The translations under genes were made by a program, and so were the position numbers. From positions 1,426,001-1,490,000 of the forward strand of contig CAWBYY010000011.1 in NCBI GenBank assembly GCA_963793095.1: DNA of 64,000 bases, given 5' to 3'. Source of the stretch: CAVWDI01 sp963793095 (lineage in GTDB: Bacteria > Chloroflexota > Anaerolineae > Anaerolineales > UBA4823). The notes below the pieces were generated by a model. The model had not been told where the DNA came from. It was given only the letters and a program-made list of their open reading frames with translations, and made no database searches. This document shows, piece after piece, positions 38,283-48,625 of the stretch (its first letter is position 1; the number at the start of each line of letters is the position of its first letter).

Positions 38283-40351
38283 TTAAATTGGACAGCTCAA
38301 ATCACAACAAAATTTCAACTGAATTAAATTCAACTTATTCTGACTAGCAAGTGCTTGTTCGACTTCCTGGATAAGTTGATGTAAGAGGATGATCATACAT
38401 CGACATATTTTCTTCGGCCTGTTTAAGAGCCTGAAGAGCTTCTTCATATTTGCCTTGTTTGTAATAGCCAGATCCCAGGCTATGCAATACAAAAGGATGA
38501 TGATCACCGTAGTCTTCCTTTGACAATTCCATTGCTTTCTGCAAATAATCCATTCCCTCCTCAAGATGCATGTTATTATCAATAAGCAGATTTCCTCAAT
38601 ATATGATAATACCAGTATAAATTGATTACCAGGATTTCCAGTATCTTTTCAGGCCCCTGGTCTAACCTCATTTCAAGAGCTCGTCTACACAGTTCTTCAG
38701 CCTTTTCATTTGTCCGGCTTCAGAATACATCTTCCTACCTGAGATATTATCCAGGATTCAGGGTAAAAGTTGCCAATCTTTCGGAAAGAAGATTTAAATT
38801 GGCTTGATATATTGATTTGCAGCAACTTGTATCATTTTGCAACAAGGCACATACTGCCTGGGACTTGCAGATATCGGTGGATTCAGGAAAAAGTAAATAC
38901 CTTCTTTAAGTATTTTTTGTGCTTTATTGTATTTTCCAAGTTGCAGGTAGGTGTTGCCCAAACTGTTATAAAAATATTGATTTTTCCAGTGGTCCAAATT
39001 GCTTGTTAAGTTCTAGAATTTGCTCAAGCGAGAGCAAAGCCTCATCATAATTTTCAATTTGAGTTATAGGTGACCCAAGCCAAAACCAGTTCAAACGAGA
39101 AAGTGGATCTAATTCAGTAACCTGTTTAAAGTAACTGATGGTTCTATAATGGATTTTTATCTAATGTATTGAGCCTTAAAAGCCTCCAGCCAGAGCTGCA
39201 TCTTCTCGGGCAATTTATCCTTCCCTTCATCGGCTTTTAACATGGCGATTTTTGGCCCAATTGAATGCCCCATTTGATGACAAGGAATATGCTGACAAAA
39301 AAATAGGCACTTGTAAATGTTGAATCAATCTCAATGGCTTTTCTAAAATGTCACTGAAACCTCCGCCTGACCAGTCCATAAATCCTCCATTCCCTGGATA
39401 AAATACTTGTATGCCTCAGGTGAAGATGTTGTCACATAATCAGCTGGTTTCAATGTCAGTCCCTTCTTCCATTACTGATAATTTCCAGATAATCATTAAT
39501 GGCATTTGAAAGAACATCAACCATTGAAAAAATACTATCTGCTTTACCCTCAACATGATAATGTTTTCAGGACTTTATTCGTTTTGGTTTCAATGAGCTT
39601 TAAGTTGATCCTGAATGTGGAACCTGCCAGCAAATAATTTCCATATATATATGACTTCACCTGTATCCTGCTGGCCACCTGTTTGGCAATATCCGGTCCG
39701 ATGGAAGCAGTCTGAACGTTTTCTACATTATGAATAACATCAGTAATGGTCTGGTTATCAATAACTGTTAAGTTCGTTTGAAGTGGAAAGTGAACTGATC
39801 AGCAGTTCTGATATCCCATATTCCCAGTGATTATAGGAATCATCCCCTGTATTATTCATAAAAGGCAAAACAGCGATGATTTTCTTTTTCTCCAGCACCC
39901 TGTCATACTGAGATTTGTTTGCATTAAATACTTTAGGATATGCAAGGATCACAACCACCGCAAATAAAATAGTGATCACAATGTTGTTTGCATTAAGCAA
40001 CCTTTTAGCAGGTTGAGGTTGAACCTGAATTTCCTTTTTCTTTTCCTCATTCAGTGGGATGGTTTTCATCAAACCTTCAGGGGTAATATCAAATATCCAG
40101 GAAACAATGGCTGTTATCGGGAATCCAATGATTATTAAAATGATAACAAATGTGACTGTCCAGTCAGGCAGTCCCAGCCTGGGCAACATGATATCACTTG
40201 CTTCCAGGATGATAAAAGCTGTAGCAGCATACATGGCAAGTACCCTGAAGACTTTACGGCGCTTTATTTCTTCCAAAAGTGATTGATATTGTTCATTGAT
40301 GATGTGATATCTTGGGTTGTGAAAACGATCGTCTAACCTATTCTTTCTCAA
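38283..40351 (-). pseudogene. Membrane TPR protein, heavily frameshifted
   Basis: The first 198 codons are intact: a basic start (EEIKRRKVFRVLAMYAATAF), two membrane helices (WTVTFVIILIIIGFPITAIV and VITILFAVVVILAYPK) and AVLPFMNNTGDDSYNHWEYG, a TolB-like entry. Downstream the reading moves between frames at least six times. The pieces NLTVIDNQTITDVIHNV, DIAKQVASRIQVKSYIYGNY, NSLGNTYLQLGKYNKAQKIL and GSGYYKQGKYEEALQALKQA are still recognisable as the TolB-like and TPR parts. The full length would be about 690 residues. It is a paralogue of the next gene. This is the most damaged locus in the window and the best candidate for real decay, although sequencing error could account for it. Confidence 0.7.
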
Positions 40352-40446
40352 AGATATAAAAATTATTTAGAATCATTACAAATAAGCATGCGTTGATGAC
40401 TTCCAGACGTTAAATTAGGGTCTTCTGGTGATCTTGCTTAAAATGA

Positions 40447-40474
40447 AAAATGGTGGCTTCAAAATGGTGGCTTT
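40447..40474. repeat. Tandem 14-bp duplication
   Basis: AAAATGGTGGCTTC is followed directly by AAAATGGTGGCTTT, two copies differing in the last base. It lies in the 305-bp spacer 40352-40656 between the two TPR genes, where I see no gene or clear regulatory signal. It could be slippage in the genome or in sequencing. Confidence 0.5.
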
Positions 40475-40656
40475 GAAAATATAAGCTCAACCACAGGAAC
40501 CATATAAACAATGCCACGAATATCCTCATTAAGAGGAATAATCATCCCAGGAGATTACACATAGAAAAGTAATACACCACTGCGATTACCTGATCTCCTG
40601 AAACAATACACCTAATTCAATTTTCCAAAAGTTTTAAGATTATTGAATCGTGTTCC

Positions 40657-42422
40657 TTATTCAGGAAGATTCAAACTTTGAATAATTTCCTTAAACCGGG
40701 GATCGTTAAACAAAGGTTTAAAGTATGCGTCATATTTATACCACGGAACGAAATCCTGACGCCGTTTATAAGCTTCTTCGATCCAGTAAATGGCTTTGTC
40801 ATTGTCTCCAAGCACAGCATAAATTTCGGCAAGGCCCCATTTGTACCATTTATCATTGATTTTTTCCAATTCGACAGCAATCTCAAGTGCCTTATCTCTC
40901 TGACCGGAAAGAGCATATGTAATTGCCAGATAATGTTCAAAACCGGGACTGACTGCCAAGCCTTTATTATGGGTCTCGATAGCCTCCTCATACCTGCCCA
41001 TTCCGGTATAAGCCTGTCCCAACACATGTAATCCCGGAGGATAATTAGGATTCAGTTCGAGTGACTTGCGTGCCTCTGTTGATGCCTCCTCATAACGGCC
41101 AATCCAACCATATAAGGCGCCAAGATTGTATATATAAAAAGGATTAATGGGATCAAGTTCAATAGATTTTTTAAATTCAGCTATGGCTCCATTTACATTG
41201 TTGCTCAGCATCAAAAACCATCCAAAAAGGTAATGGGGTTGAGAGAGATTCGGATTCAGGTCCATGGCCCGTTTTAAGTAACTTTCTGCAGCAGAAAAGT
41301 CCCAATCGATATAAAGTGGTCTGGCAGCAAGAACAACATATGCATCCGCCAGGGATGAATCGAGTGCCAGGGCCTGGTGAGCATATGCTATTGACCGGTC
41401 CTGTGCATCCGGTACTACAGCAGATACATGACCCGCGGTGCTGTAACCCAGTGCCAATCCAAGATAAGGTAAGGGATCTGAAGGATCTATGGCAATTGCA
41501 TCATTATAATATTTTTGCCCCATTTTAAATCCTTCCGGAGTAAGTTGATCCATATAAAACTTTCCCTTATAAATTGCCTCAATGAGATCCGGATCGTGCT
41601 GCCTTACATGGGTGAGCTTTTCCTCTTCCTGGGGTGTCAGCTTTACCTTAACTTCATTGGCAATTTTTTTTGTAATCTGGTTATACAGATTCAGTATCTC
41701 GCTTTTATCCTCCTCGTAGTCTCCGACCCAGAGTTGTTCCTCCTCGGGGAGGCACTGATCAACCTTACCTGGAGACATATATTGTCACCCAGGCACATGA
41801 CAGCAGCTTCAATCACCGCCTGAACATTTAACTCGGATGCGATTTCAGATGCTGACTTGCCAGCATCTTTAAATACTTTGGATGAGGTTTCGGAAATGAC
41901 CCGGAGTCCGCTGAGCTGACCCATATCCCCGATCAGCGATGAATGCATGCCAGACACGAAATATTCCAGCTGGTCGTCACCTGTATAATTTTCGAATGGA
42001 AGTACCACCAGCGATTGAATGTCACCAGCCCGAAGCTGATTGCCCCCACCTGCAATATTCAGCGTAATCAAACCTATAATCACAGCAAAACTCACATAAG
42101 TGGCAATCTTCCATGCATTGGGGACAACAGGTTTTTCACCCTCCTTGATCTCGCTCAAGGGTTGGGTTCTTTCAATGCCTTCCGACGTCAGATCATAAAG
42201 CCACGATAAAATAATGGCCAACGGGAATCCAATAGCCATTACAATAATTACAATGGTTTGCAATGCGGCTGGAAGGTTTAGCGGCTCAGCCAGATTACCA
42301 ACCAGATCAATGATTACAAAGGTAGCGGAGGCATACACCGCGACCACATGGACGACTCGTCTTCTTTTTAGTTCCTGCCAGAACCGTCCAAGATTACTTG
42401 ATTTACCAGGCATTTGATTCAT
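40657..42422 (-). CDS. Membrane-anchored TolB-like plus TPR protein, one frameshift
   Basis: The N-terminal half has a basic cytosolic start (ELKRRRVVHVVAVYASATFV), two helices and the block SLVVLPFENYTGDDQLEYF, the TolB-N-like domain seen in adenylate-cyclase-type TPR proteins. The C-terminal half has about seven TPR units (YNDAIAIDPSDPLPYLGLAL, YLFGWFLMLSNNVNGAIAEF, VLGQAYTGMGRYEEAIETH). The frame breaks near 41746-41752, where one missing base joins RLISA to PEEEQLWVGDYEEDK, a continuation typical of the family. The whole protein is about 588 residues. Such proteins are presumed scaffolds or sensors at the inner membrane; no DNA-binding or cyclase domain is present here. Confidence 0.75.
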
Positions 42423-42603
42423 CTGTATTAAATTTTAATATATTCTACTCTTAAGAGGGATTCCATTTATCAGCAAGCCCTAGAAGGATGAATTAATTCC
42501 TAATCTGTGCAATTCCGTTATAATTCAATACCAAAAGATGAGATCGAAAATTTACAATGGGGACATCTATGTAAAAACTGAAAACTAAAGGTGAGATAAT
42601 GCC

Positions 42604-42683
42604 AAATGCTATGCAGCCGAACTCTGCGAGAAGTGGAAAAACTAAATTAAAGGTATATCAACATATCGAGAATGTCAAATAGT
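42604..42683 (+). repeat. Short dispersed intergenic repeat, copy B
   Basis: This copy lies in the 395-bp spacer 42423-42817, which otherwise holds no gene that I can see. It matches 4758-4838 along its whole length by eye (TGCTATGC, TATATCAA, CAAATAGT shared) and the first part of 4244-4280. It is about 180 bp upstream of the TPR gene start. Confidence 0.45.
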
Positions 42684-42817
42684 CTGGATCTGAATATTGC
42701 AATAACCGGGAAAGGCTATAGTTTGCTTAAATTTGAAGCCATGGAGGGATAATATTGAAAAATTGATGATTGAATAGCAATTGGTCAGGATGGGTTGACT
42801 TCAGCAAATGTTTTTGC

Positions 42818-44377
42818 TTAGCGGGTGACACTTCTTCCTTCTTCCATGTACTTCTGAAGCAGGCTGGATAAATGCTCCACGACCCCGGGATACTGTTCAT
42901 GCAGGTTATTCTCCTCTTTGGGATCTGTGCTCAGGTCATACAACTGGATTTCAGGCAAGCCCAAATCTTTTGCCAGATCGTTGCCGGGTTCGCTCCAGCC
43001 CCCGGAGCCGCCGCAGAGCTCGAGTTTCCATTTTCCCTGGCGGATGGCAAAAGATCCGTCAATGGAATGGTGGACGGTTGCTTCCCTGATGGGCTTATCA
43101 TAGGGTTCTCCGAGCAGGGCAGGCAGGATATTATAACTGTCCTCACCGGTATTATCCGGCAGGGGTTTATCCAGGATGGCCGCACAGGTTGCCAGCAGGT
43201 CGGTATGACAGATGATCTCATCGCTTTCTGATCCGGGAATGATTTTCCCGGGCCACCTGGCGAAAAAAGGAACATGGTGGCCGCCTTCCCAGATATCTGC
43301 CTTGATCCCCCGGAAAATATAGCTGGGATTATGCCCGTATGCTCTGACCGAACTGGTAGACCCACCCATGTTGGTACCATCCCTGCCGGGCGATCCATTG
43401 TCACTGGTAAAGATCAACAGGGTATTTTCTGCCAGTCCCGCTTCCTCCAGGGCTTTCATGATCTGTCCCACCGTCCAGTCCACCTCCTGCACAAAATCCC
43501 CATAGGCCCCAGCATGACTTTTACCTTGAAAATCAGGTGCCGGGGCAATGGGAGTGTGGGGTGCTGTAAGGGGAAAGTATAGAAAGAATGGTTTGTCCCG
43601 CTCTTTTTTAAAGAGCCCCTCTCCTGCTCCGGCGCGAATGTATTCCACAGCCTTCCGGGTCAGTGCAGGCATTACGGCTGACAGTTTCCAGCCTTCCACC
43701 ATGGGACCCGGATTACCATACATGGTGTCGGGTTTATTTATTGATGGCAGCCCGATGGTCCGGTTGTTTTCTATGAAACAATAGGGCGGGAAGTTGGGAA
43801 CATCATCCCCGAAATAGTAATCGAAACCCCTCGTGACCGGTCCATTCTTAATTTCAGCAGAAAAATCAATTTTTTCGGCCATCAGATTCCGGATGGCCGG
43901 ATCCCACTTTCCCAATGGGATCTCTTCATTCATCCCTGAACCATCCAGGGTAGACCAGTCCCAGCCCAGGTGCCACTTTCCAATGCAGGCTGTAGTGTAT
44001 CCATGCTGCTTCAGAAAACCGCCAACCGTCAGCCGGTCAGCTTCGATCAGCGGACCATCCCATGGCCATAGAACGGAACTTTTCAGGGGGGATCTCCAGC
44101 AATACCTGCCGGTGAGGATCCCGTAACGGGTGGGCGTGCAAACGGCTGAACCGGAATGTGCATCCGTAAAGGTGATCCCTTCCATTGCAAGCTGGTCCAG
44201 GTTGGGCGTCGATACCTTGGCATCAGGATTCAGGCCGCTTACATCGCCGTACCCCATATCATCAGCAAGAATGTAAACAATATTTGGGATACTTCTCCGT
44301 ATCCTGATTACATCCGGAAATATATCCAGAGTCGCCAGTAACAGGGAGACAAGGACCAGGTTATTTGATGGTTTCAT
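42818..44377 (-). CDS. Family S1 sulfatase (arylsulfatase A-like)
   Basis: The 519-residue product has a weak signal peptide (NNLVLVSLLLATLDIF), then NIVYILADDMGYGDVSG with metal-binding Asp pair, STPNLDQLAMEGITFTDAH and the sulfatase signature SGSAVCTPTRYGILTGRYCW. Cys80 in CTPTR is the predicted formylglycine residue. CIGKWHLGWDW, FYFPLTAPHTPIAPAPDF-like PLTAPHTPIAP and IFTSDNGSPGRDGTN complete the metal and substrate sites. It hydrolyses sulfate esters on a glycan. Its start overlaps the GH16 stop by 4 bp (ATGA), so GH16 and sulfatase are made together and probably share a sulfated substrate. It belongs to a different S1 subgroup from the other sulfatase. Confidence 0.9.
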   Translation of the reverse strand: MKPSNNLVLVSLLLATLDIFPDVIRIRRSIPNIVYILADDMGYGDVSGLNPDAKVSTPNLDQLAMEGITFTDAHSGSAVCTPTRYGILTGRYCWRSPLKSSVLWPWDGPLIEADRLTVGGFLKQHGYTTACIGKWHLGWDWSTLDGSGMNEEIPLGKWDPAIRNLMAEKIDFSAEIKNGPVTRGFDYYFGDDVPNFPPYCFIENNRTIGLPSINKPDTMYGNPGPMVEGWKLSAVMPALTRKAVEYIRAGAGEGLFKKERDKPFFLYFPLTAPHTPIAPAPDFQGKSHAGAYGDFVQEVDWTVGQIMKALEEAGLAENTLLIFTSDNGSPGRDGTNMGGSTSSVRAYGHNPSYIFRGIKADIWEGGHHVPFFARWPGKIIPGSESDEIICHTDLLATCAAILDKPLPDNTGEDSYNILPALLGEPYDKPIREATVHHSIDGSFAIRQGKWKLELCGGSGGWSEPGNDLAKDLGLPEIQLYDLSTDPKEENNLHEQYPGVVEHLSSLLQKYMEEGRSVTR

Positions 44378-45165
44378 TTGCCATCGGGTTTCTGATAATA
44401 CCGTACATAATCAATCTCATATTTCAGCGGAAGCAGGCTTGTATCTATACCTTTCTGCCCCCCCCAACCACCTCCATAGGCCAGATTAATCAAAAGATAA
44501 TGTGGTTTGTCATATGGCCAGGTGTCATTATTGCCGGCCATGTCATTCTGGAATGAGAAATAGAGAGAATCATCAAAGAAAAAATCCATTCGGTCTTCGA
44601 ACCATTCAAGCGCGTAAACATGAAATTCCGCCCAGGGGTCTTCAACCATTATGGTATTGCCTTTACCAGTGCCAAGTACATGGTTATAAGATTTTGTGTG
44701 TATGTTGGCATGTATCTTATCCGGATCATAACCCACATGCTCCATAATGTCAATTTCTCCACAGGCTGGCCAACCGACCTCAGACCTGTTTGTCCCCAGC
44801 ATCCAGATGGCAGGCCAGGATCCTAAGGCGGATGGGATTTTTGCCCGCACCTCAATCCGGCCATACAAAAAATCAACTTTATTGAATGTGTTGATGGATG
44901 CGGATGTAATAGAATCTTCGGCTTCCAGAATAGCCTGTATGGTGCAATACCCATTTTCAACTTTTGCATTCTGTATCTGATCCGTATAATACTGCAGCTC
45001 CCTGTTTCTAATATACCCCGTTTCATATCCCCAGAATGCCTCATTGGGTTTTCCAGTGTAATCAAACTCATCAGACCAGGTAAGCTCCCAGTCCTTTCCC
45101 TCGTTGCAACCGGCAAGCAAAAAAAAGAAAAACAGCACCGGTAAATAATTTGGTATTCGGTTCAT
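44374..45165 (-). CDS. GH16 family endo-glycosidase lipoprotein
   Basis: This 263-residue lipoprotein has its lipobox Cys at 20 (FFLLAGCNEG). A single GH16 jelly roll follows: LTWSDEFDYTGKPNEAFW, RNRELQYYTD, YGRIEVRAKIPSALGSWPAI, and the catalytic block PACGEIDIMEHVGYDP with Glu137, Asp139 and Glu142 as nucleophile, helper and acid/base. HVYALEWFEDRMDFFFDD and LLINLAYGGGWGGQKGID end the domain. This ExDxxE spacing and the GGxWGG end are typical of laminarinase-like members (beta-1,3-glucanases), but related members cut sulfated galactans. The coupled sulfatase hints at a sulfated or mixed substrate. Confidence 0.88.
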   Translation of the reverse strand: MNRIPNYLPVLFFFFLLAGCNEGKDWELTWSDEFDYTGKPNEAFWGYETGYIRNRELQYYTDQIQNAKVENGYCTIQAILEAEDSITSASINTFNKVDFLYGRIEVRAKIPSALGSWPAIWMLGTNRSEVGWPACGEIDIMEHVGYDPDKIHANIHTKSYNHVLGTGKGNTIMVEDPWAEFHVYALEWFEDRMDFFFDDSLYFSFQNDMAGNNDTWPYDKPHYLLINLAYGGGWGGQKGIDTSLLPLKYEIDYVRYYQKPDGK

Positions 45166-45235
45166 GGTGTTTGAATTTAGGGGAGCATGATATTAAATAA
45201 GTCAATAAATTTATACTAACTAAGATATTAATAAA

Positions 45236-45778
45236 ATGATTACCAGAGCTGAGTTCAGGGAGGCTTGTAAAAAGGCTCTTAAAATGATGGAAGCAGCAGG
45301 GATACACCTGACAGAAAAAGAGAAATCAAAGATCACGGCTGCTGATTTTGGCCTGAGCCGTCTTAAAGAAGAAGGCATACAGATCCTCACCATGTTTGAA
45401 ACGGACCGGGTAGCCGGCAAAATACTCGTACTTTTTCCCAACCAAACCATCCCGGAGCACTGGCATCCTGCAGTTGGAGATGATCCAGGAAAGGAGGAGA
45501 TTATCAGGGCCATAACCGGAGACCTGTATTTCTACATCCCTGGAGAAAACACTTTAAAACTCGGATTTATCGTACCCGGAAAAAAGACCTGCTATACCAT
45601 GAGAAATGAGGTCGTATTGCATCCAGGAGAACAGCTCATTTTACCACCCGGCACAAAGCATTGGTTCCAGGCGGGCAAGAAAGGAGCCGTCATGTATTCC
45701 TTTTCAACCAAAGTGAGAGATACTTTGGATCAGTTTTCAGATACAGGCATTGTCAGGGAAACTGTGATAGTCGATTGA
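45236..45778 (+). CDS. Cupin, D-lyxose/D-mannose isomerase-like
   Basis: This 180-residue cytosolic protein has helical residues 1-55 (REACKKALKMMEAAGIHLTE, KITAADFGLSR) followed by a cupin barrel: IPEHWHPAVGDDPGKEEIIR gives two His and a Glu of metal motif 1, and LHPGEQLILPPGTKHWFQAG gives the His of motif 2. The layout (helical lead, HWHP, GKEE, KHWFQ) matches the D-lyxose isomerase family, which also converts D-mannose to D-fructose. A general sugar-binding cupin is the alternative. It converges on a GH38 gene with a 12-bp gap, so mannose released by GH38 would be a natural substrate. Confidence 0.7.
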   Translation: MITRAEFREACKKALKMMEAAGIHLTEKEKSKITAADFGLSRLKEEGIQILTMFETDRVAGKILVLFPNQTIPEHWHPAVGDDPGKEEIIRAITGDLYFYIPGENTLKLGFIVPGKKTCYTMRNEVVLHPGEQLILPPGTKHWFQAGKKGAVMYSFSTKVRDTLDQFSDTGIVRETVIVD

Positions 45779-45790
45779 TTATTGGTACAA

Positions 45791-48488
45791 CTATTTAAAC
45801 TTAAGAGTAGTAATTTCATGATGGCCTACTTTCAACTGCAGGTCATTATTGTTTATTCTCAGCGGCTCTTCCTCCTCTTCGATAAGGTTGGTCTTGATTG
45901 CAGAATCAAAAGATTTCCATAAAGTCAGATCACTCTCAGTATCTTTGTCATCATAATTGTACAACCTGATTACCATGGCATTTTCCTTTTCAGCTTTTTT
46001 CATCGCTGTAACGATTATATTATCCTGCCCAACCTTTAAAAAGCTCTCGCTTTCACCAAGTTTTGCATTTGCGTATTTTTGAGGGGCAATAACGGCAAAA
46101 AGTTGTTCATTGCTTTCCCTTCCAAAGTGTATCCCGTTTTTCCAGCCAGCTTCGTGTGAGGTTATGGAAAATGAATAGCTATGATGCCCGGTCTGATGAT
46201 ATTCATTGCCTTCAAAATGACAACTGCGCCGGGATGCAAGTAAAATGGGTTGTAAAAGGGTATTTTGCAGGTCCTTATCAGTTGGATTTATGTAATCCAT
46301 CCCAACCACGCTGGAAGCCATGGTGACGCCGAATCCATTTCCGGATGCATTGATCCAGTTTTCAATACCCCGGGGATGCAACTCGCTGCACTCAACTTTA
46401 TATCGTTCACCTGCGGCTCCGGGAATTTCATCTTTCCCAACTTCAACAACACCATAGGGAACTTCATAAGCGACTTGACCATTCGCTTATATTCAGTGGC
46501 AGGGCCATTCTGTATTCCCGATACATGGTTCCATCCCAGTTCTTTAAAGCGACATCAAAATCGATTTTTTTAATCTGATGATAAAAGGTAACCACCAGTT
46601 CGGCAACAGCATTCCGAATTGCTTGTCTGTACCTGAATGATGTGAATACCGGTCCATCTATCGGTCTACCCTCCATTCAGTATGATAATTACCGGTTTTA
46701 TCAAAGCCCTCCATTTCGGGCTGCTGAACAGCATCAAACTCTCCGGCACCGTTTCCTTCAGATTTCATGGTAAATATTTCTCCGGCATTAAAAAAAGCCG
46801 GATCGATCAACTCCTATGTTTAATTGTTTGTCAAACAGGCTTGAGATCCCACCATCTGAAAACTCAGCTTTGTAGAATTCGTTTTCAAAAACATTATCGA
46901 ATGCTTTATTGGGGGAAGGTCTTTCTTCTCCGGACAGTTTGAAATAATAGGTGTCGAAACCAACTGAAGGAACATTTGATGCCATGAAATTTACCTGTGC
47001 GGATTGAAGATATCCATTGTCATCTTTACGCACCTTTTCCAGCTGAGCGGGGATTTCTTTGCCATCTTTCGAATGGACCCGGACGGACCTGGCCTGTTGC
47101 GGATCAAAATTCATCATACATTTTACCAGGCCGGTTCTGTCCCAGTTCAGGCTATTAAATACAATCACAGGTATCCCGTTCTGATCCTGGGTAGCAACTT
47201 TTGCAGCCAGGGAATGCAATGAATTATCAAGAATCCGTTTGGCTTTTTCATGTGCATCTGCAAAACGCAACAGGAAAATATCATCCGTGCTTTGGCCGCC
47301 TTTTCCTCCCCAGCCATGGTCGGGATAGATCTTTGATTCCCAGGCCTCACTGAACAACCCAACCGGATATTTTGAGTATGAGCCACTTACCAATGCATCT
47401 GCCACTGCAAACTTTTCGGCAGCCGGAAGCAGTACATCTGCTTTTCGGCTATGGTCCATTGCCCAATGATGTGATGGTCCGTGAATGTATATCCAGACAT
47501 TCGGTCGTTCCCCCATTATCGAGGGGATTTCTTTTGACGACTTCCTGATTTGATTGAAGAATTTATCCAGTGTTGAATATTTAATTTCTGGCAGTTTTAC
47601 CTGAAGTTTTTCTCCATTTTCATTCTCCACTGTCTCCAGGTTGTTCCACAAGTTCCTGAAAGGATCAAGGTTTTCGACCGGTTTCGGGTCCCAGATAAAT
47701 TCAAAATTCAGCACAGCAGGCATAACCGTTTGAGAACCTGGAACATCATTGTATCCATCTGACCAGAATAATGCCTGCTCGGCAAGGGACCTTATGGCGG
47801 CTTCATCTTCTTTGGCCAGGATGTTGTAAAAATCAATATAATGACCTGGTGTATAGGTAGTTACTTTAGATCCATCGGGACTGTACCAGTCAAACACCCC
47901 GCGCCCATGACGGCTGACAAACATATTTTCGATGCCTGCTTTTGCCATTAACTGGGGCATCTGAAGACTCCTGCCCGGCACATCTGAGTTGTAGTATGAG
48001 GTGGCGTTATAACCATCAAACTCCTGTTTCAACCATAACTTACCCAGGTAAAACTGCCGGGCCAATGATTCGGCAAAGTACATTTCCTCATATGGCTGGG
48101 TATATGTTCCACCAATTAGCAATCTTCCTTCTTTCAGGCGTTCGGTAATTTCTGCTTTCTTTTCGGGATGACGAGCAATATACTCCTGAATGACAGAAGC
48201 CTGTTCTATATCCATCTCAAAGCCATGCTCTTCTTTCAGGCGTTCCAGAAATGGGCTGATCCATAGTGTATCGCGCATGATAACACAGTTCTCAATTTCA
48301 TCGATCCAACCCAGATCCTGATGGGTTGTTAGTGAAAGTAGAATATCTCCGCTTGCCAAAGCGGATTCGGATACGCTCTTCAACACTTGGAAAGTTTCAT
48401 TACTGACTTTTAGGGCATCCTGGCTTTTTACAGAAGTGCTGGCGACAATAATCAGAATTACCTTGATTATCAAGTATTTAATTTTCAT
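45791..48488 (-). CDS. Second GH38 alpha-mannosidase-like enzyme, three frameshifts
   Basis: Once joined, the protein has about 895 residues, normal for GH38. It has a signal peptide (IKYLIIKVILIIVASTSVKS), the zinc site LLSLTTHQDLGWIDEIENC, GGTYTQPYEEMYFAESLARQ, the nucleophile block TSYYNSDVPGRSLQMPQLM, and YIHGPSHHWAMDHSRKADV. Residues about 480-895 are the beta domains. The frame breaks at the seven-base run 46790-46796, at about 46670 and at about 46471. Surplus bases at the first and last restore NAGEIFTMKSEGNGAGEF and AYEVPYGVVEVGKDEIPG. This enzyme and the one at 22840 are only distantly alike, so they probably attack different alpha-mannosidic bonds. Confidence 0.82.
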
Positions 48489-48625
48489 AATGTCAAAATT
48501 TTATTATCTACCAGCCTGGTTTCCCTCCGATAAACCAACCCATCAAAATTAGAGAAAAACGGGCAATGTATTCCGATCATTTAAGATGGTAAGGAATATT
48601 TAATGATCTTTAGGCTAAAACAGTA

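Noticed and set aside
40447..40474. Two 14-bp direct repeats as a possible CRISPR or satellite
   Set aside because: Only two adjacent copies without spacers; simple slippage is enough.
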